From contig JASHUY010000074.1 of assembly GCA_030039755.1 (NCBI GenBank), forward strand, positions 1-64,000: 64,000 nucleotides of DNA, given 5' to 3'. Each line of letters begins with the position of its first letter. Position 1 is the stretch's first letter. The translations under genes were made by a program, and so were the position numbers. The notes beneath the pieces were generated by a model. The model saw only the letters and a program-made list of their open reading frames with translations, did no database searches and had not been told where the DNA came from. Shown here piece after piece: positions 24,427 to 33,583 of this stretch. This stretch comes from Acidimicrobiales bacterium. Its GTDB lineage: Bacteria; Actinomycetota; Acidimicrobiia; Acidimicrobiales; RAAP-2.

Positions 24427-26945
24427 GACCCTTCCGCCGATCTCTTCAGGGTCACGACCATCGTGGTCCCACCTCCCGGCGTGTCTTCGATCGCGAGGCG
24501 GCCGCTCATCGCCTCGACGAAGCCCTTTGCCAACGCTAGACCCAGACCCAGACCTTGAGGACCCTGCCCGACGCCGTCTCCGAGCTGCTGGAAGGGGACG
24601 AAGACGCTCTCCCTTCGCGCGACGGGGATGCCCGGGCCCTCGTCGATCACGCGGATCTCCACCTCGCCGTCGACCGCGCCGACCTCCACCCGTGCGGGCT
24701 TTCCGGGCGGCGCCCACTTCTGCGCGTTGGAGACGAGGTTGGCCACCGCCCGTTCCAGCAGACCGGGATCGGCGCTCGCCGGAGGGACGTCACCGTTGAA
24801 GTGGACGACGACGCCCGTGGCTGCCGACGCCAGGCTGGCGATCGCGTTGTCCAGCACGTCGTGCACCGAGGTGGGCTCCTCGACGACCGGCAGCATCCCG
24901 GACTGCAGCCGGGTCATGTCGAGCAGGCTCGCGATGAGGTCGTTCAGGCGGTCCGCTTCGGAGTCGATGGTCTCGCAGAACTGCCTCACCTGTTCGGGCT
25001 CCCAGGCCACCTCCTTCGAGAGGATGCTCGTCACCGCGGCCTTGATCGAGGCGAGCGGCGTCCGGAGATCGTGGGAGACCGCCGCCAGCAGTGCGGAGCG
25101 CAACGTGTTGGCCTCGGCCAGCTCCACCGCGGCCTTGGCCTCCACCTCGAGGCGTTCTCGCGTCTGGGCGGTCCGAAGCTGCGCCACGAATGCGTCCAGC
25201 AGCCGCACGTCGTCGGCGGACAGCGTGTGGCCGGAGAGCACCAGGGACGCCCCGCCGTCGAGCTCGACCGCGTAACTCCCCTCCTCCGGCGACGACGGCG
25301 CCGGGGCGCCCTCCGCCACTGCCGCCGTCCATCCCCCTTCGCGGCGCGTGAGGATGGCCGCCGAGTCCAGCCCGAACGTCCGGCGCACGTCCGCGACGAT
25401 GTCGGGAAGTGCCTGGGCGCCGGCCAGCACGGAGGCGCCGGCGAGGCGCGCCAGTGACTCCGACTCGGCCTGCGCGCGCGCCACCTGCACGCCCCGCCTC
25501 GTGAGCGAGTCGACGAGCGCGCTGACGATCCCGGCAACGGCGAAGAAGACGACGAGCGCCACCGCCTCGACCGGATGATCGACCCGGAAACTGTCGAGAG
25601 GAGGTGCGAAGAAGAAGTCGCCGAACAACGCGCCGGTGACCGCGGCGGCGACGCCCGCGACGACGCCGCCGAGGGTCGCCACGCACGTGACGGCGAGCAG
25701 CAGGACGAGAAGCGCGCCCGGCAGCCCGAGCTGCTGGTGGATCGGCGAGATGCCGAACGCGAGGAGGGGCACACCCAGGATCGCGAGGACGAGCGCGGCG
25801 TTGCGGCGTCGAGCCGGCACCAGGGCCGGTCGGTGCCGCCGTGCCAGCTGGGGGACTGGCGGCGACGGCGCGTCGGGCGCGGAGATCACGTGCACGTCGA
25901 TGGGGGCGGCGTCCCTCACGACCCGGTTGATGACGGAACCGTGGAGCAGCTCGTAGGCCCAGGACCGGCGGCTCGCGCCGAGCAGGAGCTGCGTGGCGTT
26001 CTCCGTCTTGGCGAACCGCACCAACCCCTTGGCCTCGTCGACACCGCCCACTTCCACGAAGCGGCCGCCGAGCTCGCCGACCAGCCGCCTTTGGTCCTCG
26101 AGCGCCGGCGGCTCGTCCCGCGCCCGCCCGTCTGTCACCCGCACGTGGACGCCGATCACCTCCGCGCTGGTGCGCGCGGCCATTCGGAAGGCCCTGCGCA
26201 AGAGGTGCTCGGAGCCCGGCGCGCCGCTCAGCGCCACGACGATGCGCTCCTTCGTCTCCCAGGGTTGCCGGATCCCGTGGCGCTCCCGGTAGTCGGCAAG
26301 CTCGTCGTCGACACGGTCCGCCACCCAGAGCAGGGCGAGCTCGCGCAACGCGGCGAGATTGCCGACCCGGAAGTAGAAGGCGAGCGCGGTGTCGACCTGG
26401 TTCGGTGGGTAGACGTTGCCGTGCGCCATGCGTCGACGGAGCGCCTCGGGCGACATGTCGACGAGCTCGATCTGGTCGGCGGCTCTCACCACCGCGTCCG
26501 GGACCGTCTCGCGTTGACCGACTCCGGTGATGCGCTCGACGATGTCGTTCAGCGTGGCGAGGTGTTGGATGTTGACGGTGGAGATGACGTCGATGCCCGA
26601 CGCGAGGAGCTCCTCGATGTCCTGCCAGCGCTTCTCGTTCTTGCTGCCGGGGATGTTCGTGTGCGCGAGCTCGTCGACCAGCGCCACCTGTGGGCGCCGC
26701 GCCAGGATGGCGTCGACGTCCATCTCCTCGAGGGTCTGCCCGTGGTAGCGGATCTGCCGCCTCGGCACGATCGGCAGGTCACGCAGCTGCGCCACCGTGT
26801 TGGGCCGGTCGTGCGTCTCGACATAGCCGACGACGACGTCGGCACCGCGACTGCGGCGGCGCCACCCCTCCGCCAACATGGCATAGGTCTTGCCCACCCC
26901 CGGCGCCGCACCGAGGTAGATGCGGAGATGGCCCCTTCGCTGCAC
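24423..26945 (-). CDS. kdpD: Osmosensitive K+ channel sensor histidine kinase KdpD
   Basis: An 840-residue membrane sensor. Order: cytoplasmic KdpD domain with Walker A GAAPGVGKTYAML (about 12-24) and DELAHTNIPGSKNEKRW; a universal-stress-type domain (about 245-365, ending VINRVVRDAAPIDVHVI); four membrane helices (about 380-475); a GAF-like region; then HisKA with SHDLRTPLASIKAA (the phospho-acceptor His) and HATPase with VSNAQKWAP, DEGPGIP and GLGLGLALAKG. The start is GTG with GGAGG upstream, 11 bp after the kdpC stop. All kinase boxes are intact, so the protein should be functional with KdpE. Confidence 0.93.
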   Translation of the reverse strand: MQRRGHLRIYLGAAPGVGKTYAMLAEGWRRRSRGADVVVGYVETHDRPNTVAQLRDLPIVPRRQIRYHGQTLEEMDVDAILARRPQVALVDELAHTNIPGSKNEKRWQDIEELLASGIDVISTVNIQHLATLNDIVERITGVGQRETVPDAVVRAADQIELVDMSPEALRRRMAHGNVYPPNQVDTALAFYFRVGNLAALRELALLWVADRVDDELADYRERHGIRQPWETKERIVVALSGAPGSEHLLRRAFRMAARTSAEVIGVHVRVTDGRARDEPPALEDQRRLVGELGGRFVEVGGVDEAKGLVRFAKTENATQLLLGASRRSWAYELLHGSVINRVVRDAAPIDVHVISAPDAPSPPVPQLARRHRPALVPARRRNAALVLAILGVPLLAFGISPIHQQLGLPGALLVLLLAVTCVATLGGVVAGVAAAVTGALFGDFFFAPPLDSFRVDHPVEAVALVVFFAVAGIVSALVDSLTRRGVQVARAQAESESLARLAGASVLAGAQALPDIVADVRRTFGLDSAAILTRREGGWTAAVAEGAPAPSSPEEGSYAVELDGGASLVLSGHTLSADDVRLLDAFVAQLRTAQTRERLEVEAKAAVELAEANTLRSALLAAVSHDLRTPLASIKAAVTSILSKEVAWEPEQVRQFCETIDSEADRLNDLIASLLDMTRLQSGMLPVVEEPTSVHDVLDNAIASLASAATGVVVHFNGDVPPASADPGLLERAVANLVSNAQKWAPPGKPARVEVGAVDGEVEIRVIDEGPGIPVARRESVFVPFQQLGDGVGQGPQGLGLGLALAKGFVEAMSGRLAIEDTPGGGTTMVVTLKRSAEGS

Positions 26946-26956
26946 CGAGCCTCCCG

Positions 26957-27748
26957 CTACCTCCGCATGTTCTCGAGCGCGAGATTCAGCTCCAGGACGT
27001 TCACGTACGGTGTCCCGAGGAACCCCCAGGTCGAACCGATGGTGTACTTGCGCACGAGGGCGAGGACGGTGCGAAGCGGGAGGTGCCGGGCCTTCGCCAC
27101 CCTTGGCGCCTGCAGGTCCGCGTTGGCGATCGAGATCCCGGCGTCGAGGCCGGACGCGGATGTCGTCACCGCGTCCACCGGCACCTTCGCGTCCGGCGCG
27201 AGCCCGTTGAGCTTCCGGTAGGCCATCGCCCGTTCGGGCACCGTTGTCGGGTCACACACGTAGGAACCTGTCTTCGTCTTCTCGTATTTCTCCCCGGGCT
27301 CCGGGCTGATCACCGGCTTTCCGGTGGACTTTGTCAATGGTACGCAGTAGGGGTCCGCCTTGGTCGCGAAGGGGTTCGTCGCCGACGGCTCTCCGTTCAG
27401 CCCGACCGTGTTGAACCCGGGGATGAAGCCCACGAGGCGGGGGTCGCTGGGCCCGTAGTTGGAGGCCGCGCTGTCGGTCGAGTTGTACGCGTATGTCCCC
27501 GTTCCCGACGGCCTCGACTGGAAGTACTGGGGCAGAGGCGTCCCTGTCTTGGAGGTGAACGACTGCCCGATGAGGGCGGAGCCCACCACCTTCCCGTCGC
27601 GATAGAGAAGGGATCCGTTCGCCTGGTTCTTGAACGCCACCTGGCCGATCCCCCAGACGACGATCGGGTACGCGAGCCCGACCACCACGGCCACGACGGC
27701 CGTGAGCGCGATCGACGGGAGCAGGTGTTGGCGGAGTGCCCTCAGCAT
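26957..27748 (-). CDS. kdpC: Potassium-transporting ATPase subunit KdpC, extended form
   Basis: A 263-residue single-pass subunit, longer than the roughly 190 residues of E. coli KdpC. The N-terminal helix (IALTAVVAVVVGLAYPIVVWGI) is followed by the conserved GSALIGQSF, YFQSRPS, AASNYGPS and, at the end, DAGISIANADLQAPRVAKAR and PYVNVLELNLAL. The additional length lies around residues 110-175 and holds two cysteines (DPYCVPLT and SYVCDPTT) about 40 residues apart, possibly an extracytoplasmic disulfide loop. KdpC stabilises the KdpA-KdpB complex. The gene sits 10 bp after kdpB. Confidence 0.92.
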   Translation of the reverse strand: MLRALRQHLLPSIALTAVVAVVVGLAYPIVVWGIGQVAFKNQANGSLLYRDGKVVGSALIGQSFTSKTGTPLPQYFQSRPSGTGTYAYNSTDSAASNYGPSDPRLVGFIPGFNTVGLNGEPSATNPFATKADPYCVPLTKSTGKPVISPEPGEKYEKTKTGSYVCDPTTVPERAMAYRKLNGLAPDAKVPVDAVTTSASGLDAGISIANADLQAPRVAKARHLPLRTVLALVRKYTIGSTWGFLGTPYVNVLELNLALENMRR

Positions 27749-27758
27749 CTGGACCTCC

Positions 27759-29849
27759 TCAGTGGATCCCGGCCGGACCGACGATGCACACGTCGATCAG
27801 TTTGATGAGCACGAACGGCGTGATGAGACCGCCGACGCCGTAGATGAGCAGGTTCCGGCGGAGCTGGCGCGTCGCGTCCATCGCCTTCACCCGGACGCCG
27901 CGCAACGCCAGCGGGATCATGAGCACGATGATGATCGCGTTGAAGATGACGGCGGACAGGATCGCGGACTGAGGCGTGTGCAGATGCAGGATGTCGAGGT
28001 CGGTGAGTGCCGGGAAGACACCGTGCAGCATCGCCGGGATGGCGATGAAGTACTTCGCGACGTCGTTCGTGATGGAGAACGTCGTCAACGCGCCCCGGGT
28101 GATGAGCAGCTGTTTGCCGACCTCGACGACGTCCATGATCTTCGTGGGGTTGCTGTCGAGGTCCACCATGTTCCCGGCCTCCTTTGCGGCCTGGGTCCCG
28201 GTGTTCATCGCGACGCCCACGTCGGCGAGCGCGAGCGCCGGCGCGTCGTTGGTGCCGTCGCCGGTCATCGCCACGAGCTGCCCGCCGGCCTGCTCGCGGC
28301 GGATCCTCTTCATCTTGTCCTCGGGCGTCGCCTCGGCCATGAACTCGTCGACGCCCGCCTCCTTGGCGATGGCGGCGGCGGTGAGCGGGTTGTCACCGGT
28401 GACCATGACCGTCCTGATGCCGAGGGCGCGCATCTCTGCGAACTTCTGCGCGATACCCGGCTTGACGGTGTCCTTCAGGTGCACGACGCCGAGCACCCTC
28501 GGCCCCTCGGCCACGACGAGCGGCGTGCCACCGTCCTTGGCGATGCGCTCGACGACCGGTGCGAGGTCGTCCGGGACGGTGCCGCCCTGTTCCTCCACCC
28601 AGGCGCGCACGGCGTCGCTCGCTCCCTTGCGGATCGAGCGACCGTCCCATTCGATCCCCGACATCCGGGTCTGGGCCGTGAAGGGGACGAGCGACGCGCC
28701 GGGGGTGTCCGGCGCGCGCACGTCGTAGGTGAGCTCGGCGAGGTCGACGATCGAGCGCCCCTCGGGGGTGTCGTCGGACAGGGACGACAACAGGGCCGCG
28801 TCCGCGAGCTGTCGCTCCGTGACGCCGGCCACCGGGATCAGCTCGGACGCGATCCGGTTGCCGTAGGTGATGGTGCCGGTCTTGTCCAGGAGAAGCGTGG
28901 TCACGTCTCCTGCCGCCTCCACCGCGCGTCCGGACGTGGCGAGGACGTTGTGCTGCACCATGCGGTCCATCCCGGCGATGCCGATCGCCGAGAGGAGCGC
29001 CCCGATCGTCGTCGGGGACAACAGGACCAGGAGCGCGACGAGCAGGATGATCGGCTGCGGCGAGTGCGAGTAGATGGCGAACGGCTGGAAGGTCGACACG
29101 GCCACGATGAAGATGAAGGTCAGGCTCACCAGCACGACCTGCAGCGCCAGCTCGTTCGGCGTCTTCTGGCGGTTCGCGCCCTCGACCAGCGAGATCATCC
29201 GGTCCAGGAACGTCTCGCCGGGCTTGGCGGTGATCTGCACGACCAGCCGGTCGGAGAGCACCCGGGTGCCACCCGTCACCGCAGACCGGTCACCCCCAGC
29301 CTCACGGATGACCGGTGCCGACTCGCCGGTGATCGCCGACTCGTCGACGAGCGCCGTCCCCTCCACGACGTCACCGTCGCCCGGGATCAGCTCGCCGGCG
29401 TCGACCACGCACCGGTCCCCCACCTTCAACTCCGCCGACGCCCGGTCGACCGTCGACCCGTCCGGGAGGAGGACGTGGCCCACCGTCTCCTGGCGGGACC
29501 GCCGCAGCGTGTCCGCCTGCGCCTTCCCGCGACCTTCCGCCATCGCGTCGGCGAAGGTGGAGAACAACACGGTCAACCACAACCACAGGACCACCAGGCC
29601 CGAGAAGACGTTGTTGGCCGCCGTCGTGTGGGGCGCGTCGCGCAGGAAGATGACCGACGTCCAGATGCTCCCCACGTACACCACGAAGATGACCGGCTTC
29701 TTGATCATGTAGCGCGGGTCGAGCTTCAAGAAGGTGTCGACGAGGGCGCGCCGCACGATCGGGCCGTTGAAGAGCGAGACCCCGCGCGTCGGTCGGTTCG
29801 GCTTTTGCGGGGGAGCCGACTCAGGCGGTGCCAGCGTTCCGATGGTCAT
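27759..29849 (-). CDS. kdpB: Potassium-transporting P-type ATPase catalytic subunit KdpB
   Basis: A 696-residue P-type ATPase. The actuator loop is present ([19 protein letters not shown]), the phosphorylated Asp lies in [13 protein letters not shown], the nucleotide domain has KGASDAV and [12 protein letters not shown], and the hinge is [23 protein letters not shown]. Helices flank as in the Kdp clade, with [10 protein letters not shown] near the C-terminus. The N-terminus (about 35 residues) is Pro-rich and variable. It energises K+ transfer from KdpA into the cell and follows kdpA with a 10-bp gap. Confidence 0.95.
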   Translation of the reverse strand: MTIGTLAPPESAPPQKPNRPTRGVSLFNGPIVRRALVDTFLKLDPRYMIKKPVIFVVYVGSIWTSVIFLRDAPHTTAANNVFSGLVVLWLWLTVLFSTFADAMAEGRGKAQADTLRRSRQETVGHVLLPDGSTVDRASAELKVGDRCVVDAGELIPGDGDVVEGTALVDESAITGESAPVIREAGGDRSAVTGGTRVLSDRLVVQITAKPGETFLDRMISLVEGANRQKTPNELALQVVLVSLTFIFIVAVSTFQPFAIYSHSPQPIILLVALLVLLSPTTIGALLSAIGIAGMDRMVQHNVLATSGRAVEAAGDVTTLLLDKTGTITYGNRIASELIPVAGVTERQLADAALLSSLSDDTPEGRSIVDLAELTYDVRAPDTPGASLVPFTAQTRMSGIEWDGRSIRKGASDAVRAWVEEQGGTVPDDLAPVVERIAKDGGTPLVVAEGPRVLGVVHLKDTVKPGIAQKFAEMRALGIRTVMVTGDNPLTAAAIAKEAGVDEFMAEATPEDKMKRIRREQAGGQLVAMTGDGTNDAPALALADVGVAMNTGTQAAKEAGNMVDLDSNPTKIMDVVEVGKQLLITRGALTTFSITNDVAKYFIAIPAMLHGVFPALTDLDILHLHTPQSAILSAVIFNAIIIVLMIPLALRGVRVKAMDATRQLRRNLLIYGVGGLITPFVLIKLIDVCIVGPAGIH

Positions 29850-29859
29850 TTCTCAGTTC

Positions 29860-31611
29860 CTACAGTCCGAAGTGGCCCGCGAAGTGCTCGGCGAGAGGAC
29901 CGAGCGCCAGGGCGGGGAAGTACGTGAGCCCAACCAGAATGATCACGATGCCCATCAGCATGACCGCGAAGAGCGGCTTGTCCGTTCGCAACGTTCCAGC
30001 CGTCACCGCGTAGGTCCGCTTCCTGACGAGCGACCCGGCCAAGGCGAGCGCGGGGATGATCTCGAAGTACCGACCGATCCACATGCAGAGAGCGAGCGAG
30101 AAGTTGTACCAGTTCGTGTTGCCGTCGAAGCCCGCGAACGCCGACCCGTTGTTGTGCGCCGCCGAGGTGAACGCGTAGACGATCTCGGTCAGGCCGTGTG
30201 GCCCGGTCGTCGATATCGAACTCGCGGTGGACGGGACCAGGATGGAGATGCTGGCAAGCACGAGCACCGTCGCCGGCAGCACGAGGATGTAGATGGCGGC
30301 CAGTTTCATATCTCGTGCCGTGATCTGTTTACCGAGGTACATCGGCGTTCGTCCGACCATGAGGCTGCCTATGAAGACGCCTATCAAGACGAATATCAAC
30401 ATGCCGTACAACCCGGTGCCCGTTCCCCCGGGGATCACCTCCCCGAGCATCATGTTGAAGAGCGGCACGGCGCCGCCGATGGGCGTGTAGCTCTCTTCGG
30501 CCGAGTTCACGCCACCGGTGGAGGTGGCGGTGATGGCGGCCGCATTGAGCGCGGATCCCGTGGTGCCGAGTCGAATGTCCTTGCCTTCCAGGTTGCCTCC
30601 TGGATTGGTCGACGTGATCGACTGACTGACGCCGGCGTAGTTCAGCTTCACGTTCCCCCGGGCCTCGAGCGGCGCCACGATGAGGATCGAGATCGTGAAG
30701 AGGATCGCCATCGCGCTCAGGACCACGGCCGCCTGACGCATCGACTTGATCATCTTGCCGAAGGTCCAGGCGAAGGCGAACGGGATCATGCACAACATCC
30801 AGAGGACGAGGATGTTCGTGAGGCCGTTCGGGTTCTCGAGGGCGTTCGCGAAGTTGGCGTCGAAGTACCCCCCACCGTTGTCGCCGAGGGCCTCGATCGG
30901 CGCCATGCTCGCCACCGGCCCTCGCGGCAGTGTCTGGGTGAGGGTCTTGACGCCGGTGGAGTGCGTCGTCTGCGCGGCGAGCATGGACAAGTGCGTGTCG
31001 GCCCCGAAGCTCTGGATCGCCCCCTGGCTCATCAGGATGATGGCGAAGATGAAGGCCAGCGGGATCAGGATCCTGGTGCAGGAGCGGACCGTGTCGACCC
31101 AGAAGGTGCCGATGGTCGTCTGCCGGCGCCTGATCAGCGCGCGGATGAACGCTGCGGCCAGTGCCATCCCGACCGCTGCCGAGATGAACTGGTGCCAGAC
31201 GAGCCCGAACATCTGGCTCAGCTGGCTCATCGTGTTCTCGCCCGCGTAGTTCTGCCAGTTCGTGTTGGTCATGAAGCTGATCGTCGTGTTGAACGACAGC
31301 CCCGACGGAACACCCGGGAAGTGGTTCGGGTCGGCCGGCAGATGCGCCTGGACCCTCAGGATCAGGTAGGTGAGGAGCCCGCCGACGAGCGTGTAGACGA
31401 GGAGCGACATGAGGTAGCTCCGCCACCGCTGCTCGCGGTCGGGGTCGATGCGGCAGATCCGGTAGGTGAACCGCTCGATCGGCAGGAAGAACCGGTCGCC
31501 GGGCGCGTGCCCTCCGGAGTAGACCTTGGCCATGTAGTTGCCGAGGAGCGGCGTGCTGACGGCGAGCAGCGCCAGGAAGAAGACGATCTCGGCCCAGCTG
31601 GAACCGGACAT
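29860..31611 (-). CDS. kdpA: Potassium-transporting ATPase K+-binding subunit KdpA
   Basis: A 583-residue polytopic protein of the K+-transporter superfamily. Selectivity-filter-type segments are visible: GLSFNTTISFMTNTNWQNYAG (first), GDNGGGYFDANFANALENP (second), FTSAAHNNGSAFAGF (later) and VGRTPMYLGKQI. Ten hydrophobic helices are expected. The start ATG lies immediately before the kdpF stop region on the minus strand, so translation is coupled. The length and motif order match complete KdpA proteins. Confidence 0.95.
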   Translation of the reverse strand: MSGSSWAEIVFFLALLAVSTPLLGNYMAKVYSGGHAPGDRFFLPIERFTYRICRIDPDREQRWRSYLMSLLVYTLVGGLLTYLILRVQAHLPADPNHFPGVPSGLSFNTTISFMTNTNWQNYAGENTMSQLSQMFGLVWHQFISAAVGMALAAAFIRALIRRRQTTIGTFWVDTVRSCTRILIPLAFIFAIILMSQGAIQSFGADTHLSMLAAQTTHSTGVKTLTQTLPRGPVASMAPIEALGDNGGGYFDANFANALENPNGLTNILVLWMLCMIPFAFAWTFGKMIKSMRQAAVVLSAMAILFTISILIVAPLEARGNVKLNYAGVSQSITSTNPGGNLEGKDIRLGTTGSALNAAAITATSTGGVNSAEESYTPIGGAVPLFNMMLGEVIPGGTGTGLYGMLIFVLIGVFIGSLMVGRTPMYLGKQITARDMKLAAIYILVLPATVLVLASISILVPSTASSISTTGPHGLTEIVYAFTSAAHNNGSAFAGFDGNTNWYNFSLALCMWIGRYFEIIPALALAGSLVRKRTYAVTAGTLRTDKPLFAVMLMGIVIILVGLTYFPALALGPLAEHFAGHFGL

Positions 31612-31728
31612 CTAGAAATGCTCCGGCTTGATGAGGACGTAGACCAGGTAGACGGCCAGAAGGACTGCCACGATGATGGCGACGAGGTCGTCGCCACTGA
31701 TCGCCCAGCCGAAGATGGCGATGAGCAT
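31612..31728 (-). CDS. kdpF: Small Kdp subunit KdpF
   Basis: A 38-residue single-helix peptide: a short N-terminus, a membrane span (AIIVAVLLAVYLVYVLI) and the conserved end KPEHF followed directly by the stop. The KPE-F ending and the position immediately upstream of kdpA identify KdpF, which stabilises the Kdp complex in the membrane. The ATG overlaps the stop of the preceding 55-residue gene (TGATG), and the TAG stop is immediately adjacent to the kdpA start. Confidence 0.9.
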   Translation of the reverse strand: MLIAIFGWAISGDDLVAIIVAVLLAVYLVYVLIKPEHF

Positions 31729-31895
31729 CAGGCCGCCACCTCGTCGACGTCGGCTTCGGCCTCCACGCCGATTCGCTCCGACTCCTCGGCGATCGCCTCG
31801 TCGTCCGACCCGATGAGGTGGTCGCAGAAGATGACGAAGAGAATCGCAAGGAGCGTGAAGCCGAGAATGATCGCAACGTAGATGACGTCGTCCAC
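31728..31895 (-). CDS. Small single-helix membrane protein at the head of the kdp operon
   Basis: A 55-residue peptide starting at a GTG with a strong GGAGGAG site. It has one membrane helix (VIYVAIILGFTLLAILFVIF, residues 3-22) followed by a very acidic cytoplasmic tail (DDEAIAEESERIGVEAEADVDE). Its stop overlaps the kdpF start, so it is translated with the operon. Small membrane genes at this position occur in other actinobacterial kdp operons, but I know of no assigned function. An accessory subunit or leader role for KdpFABC is inferred from context. An ATG further upstream would add an implausible non-hydrophobic N-terminus. Confidence 0.75.
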   Translation of the reverse strand: MDDVIYVAIILGFTLLAILFVIFCDHLIGSDDEAIAEESERIGVEAEADVDEVAA

Positions 31896-31949
31896 AGCTC
31901 CTCCAACCAATGTGTGCTCGAGCGGTCCTGCTCGCTGCAACGGCAAGCG

Positions 31950-31962
31950 TAAGGATCTCTTA
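31950..31962. promoter_or_regulatory. Candidate KdpE site or operator upstream of the kdp operon
   Basis: TAAG-GATCT-CTTA forms a short inverted repeat about 55 bases before the first kdp-operon start codon, in a locally A/T-richer segment of the 220-bp gap. KdpE is the obvious candidate binder because it is encoded in the same operon. This is inferred from position and symmetry only. Confidence 0.3.
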
Positions 31963-32224
31963 GTGGAGGCGGAATACCTTTAGCGCGTCCTTGATGGGCA
32001 ACGCTCGGACTTTTGCGCGCCCTTAGCGCGCTTCGCACGCTTCGCGCGGCCGGGTCGCTTGACGGTCCCGCGGTGCGGCGAACGTGCGGTGTCGGCGCAG
32101 GACCCCGCGACGTCAGGCCGAGAGCCGCGATCGGTCTGCCGACGAGGGGGTCCCGCGCAACAGCGACGTCAATTCGGTCGCCGGGCGCGTCAACAGAACA
32201 GAAACGGAGACTCTCGGGCGGAGC

Positions 32225-33004
32225 TCAGCCGTCGCCGTCTTGAACGGCGCCGATCAAGGGGACCTGCGCATCCTCCACCACGGACCAGCTCACGGAGCTC
32301 ACACCGGGCTCGAGACTGAGACGGCTGACCGCGGCTTCGAGGGCGACGTCGTCCCGCCCGTTGAGGCCGATCTCGGCCTCCACCATGACGAGGTCGCCGC
32401 CTTCGATGTCGCTGCTGCGGATCGCCCGCAGGTGGAACTCGCCGTTCGTGAGCGTCTGGACGATGAGCGCACGGACGTGTGCTTCGTGCTTGGCCCGGCA
32501 CACCGCCCGGAACCGGTACACGGTCTGCAGCTCGTCGGCCATCGGAAGACTGTCGATGTGGCGGGCGACGGGACGGAGCAGGAGGTGGACCGAGACGACG
32601 AGAATCGCCCCGATCGTGGCTTCCACCGGGTACCCGGCGCCTGCCAGGGTGCCGACGGCGGCGGAGCACCAGATGGTGGCGGCCGTGTTGATGCCACGGA
32701 CGTTGACCCCGTCGCGCAGGATCACGCCCGCCCCGAGGAATCCGACCCCGGACACGATGTAGGCCGCGATGCGGGTCGGGTCGGCTCCGTGCATGCCCTC
32801 GAGGAACACCGAGAGGAGCTCGAAGAGGGAGGCGCCCAGGGCAACCAGGGCGTTGGTGCGCAGGCCGGCACCGCGTTGGCGCCATTGGCGCTCCGCGCCG
32901 ATGACGGCACCGAGCGCCACCGCCAAGAGGGCTCGGCCGGCGAAGTACACCGTCTCCGAGGTGGAGATCGATGAGCCGAAGCTGCTCAAACCGCTGCTCA
33001 TCAC
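32225..33004 (-). CDS. MgtC/SapB-family membrane protein
   Basis: A 259-residue protein. The N-terminal half is the MgtC membrane domain: GRALLAVALGAVIGAERQWRQ, GLRTNALVALGASLF, YIVSGVGFLGAGVILRDG, VRGINTAATIWCSAAVG and a further helix to about residue 150. The C-terminal cytoplasmic part (about 165-259) is ACT-like, as in larger MgtC proteins. MgtC family members support growth at low Mg2+ and modulate membrane ATP synthase. Its ATG overlaps the end of the universal stress protein gene, which in turn follows an NRAMP-like gene, so a divalent-cation role fits. Confidence 0.88.
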   Translation of the reverse strand: MMSSGLSSFGSSISTSETVYFAGRALLAVALGAVIGAERQWRQRGAGLRTNALVALGASLFELLSVFLEGMHGADPTRIAAYIVSGVGFLGAGVILRDGVNVRGINTAATIWCSAAVGTLAGAGYPVEATIGAILVVSVHLLLRPVARHIDSLPMADELQTVYRFRAVCRAKHEAHVRALIVQTLTNGEFHLRAIRSSDIEGGDLVMVEAEIGLNGRDDVALEAAVSRLSLEPGVSSVSWSVVEDAQVPLIGAVQDGDG

Positions 33005-33555
33005 GGACCTCTCGGGGACAGGCGAGGCGCGGCCGACCTCGTCGTGTCCCGCCCCGGCGTGACGGGTCGCGCACTCGCGGGGCGCGAAGGGCCCTTGGCC
33101 GACGGGTCATTGCGTGGTCCCTCCCGGTGCGGAACCAGCACGAGAGGGCAAGGAGCGCGGTGGATGACCGCGTAGTCGGTCGAGCCCGCGAGGACGCCCA
33201 TGATCCCGGGAGCGCCCGAGGAGCCGAGCACGAGGAGGTCGGCGCCTCGAGCCGCGTCCACCAGGACGTCCACCGGCCGGCCCCTCATGACGGAGCTCCT
33301 CACCCGCACCTTCTCGTCCGGGTCGAGCTGCGCGGCGATCGCTTGGTCGAGCTCCGCCTGGGCGTCGGTGGCGATCTCGGCGGCGGGGACGCGGACGAGC
33401 GGGGAGTAGGGAACCGGCATCGGGACCTCGAACGCGTGGAAGACCTCGACGATCGCTCTCGTCAGGCGCGCCTGCCGGATCGCCCATCTCAATGCGGCGA
33501 CGCTCACCTCGGAGTCGTCCATCCCGACGACGATCCTTCGTGTCCTTTGGGCCAT
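33001..33555 (-). CDS. Universal stress protein (UspA family)
   Basis: A 184-residue protein. The alpha/beta core spans about residues 7-140, starting RIVVGMDDSEVSVAALRWAI. The nucleotide-binding signature is LVLGSSGAPGIMGVLAGSTDYAVIHRAPCPLVLV, read as G-x2-G then a Gly-Ser pair. The C-terminal 40 residues are basic, Pro/Arg-rich and probably unstructured, which is longer than usual. It sits 28 bp after the NRAMP-like gene and overlaps mgtC by 4 bp, so it is probably co-expressed with metal transport genes. Confidence 0.88.
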   Translation of the reverse strand: MAQRTRRIVVGMDDSEVSVAALRWAIRQARLTRAIVEVFHAFEVPMPVPYSPLVRVPAAEIATDAQAELDQAIAAQLDPDEKVRVRSSVMRGRPVDVLVDAARGADLLVLGSSGAPGIMGVLAGSTDYAVIHRAPCPLVLVPHREGPRNDPSAKGPSRPASARPVTPGRDTTRSAAPRLSPRGP

Positions 33556-33583
33556 GGCGCCTTCTTTCCGTCGCCCGGTCCCG

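Noticed and set aside
23743-24717. A longer N-terminus for KdpE
   Set aside because: The additional residues are a shadow of kdpD. The receiver domain begins right after the GTG that overlaps the kdpD stop.
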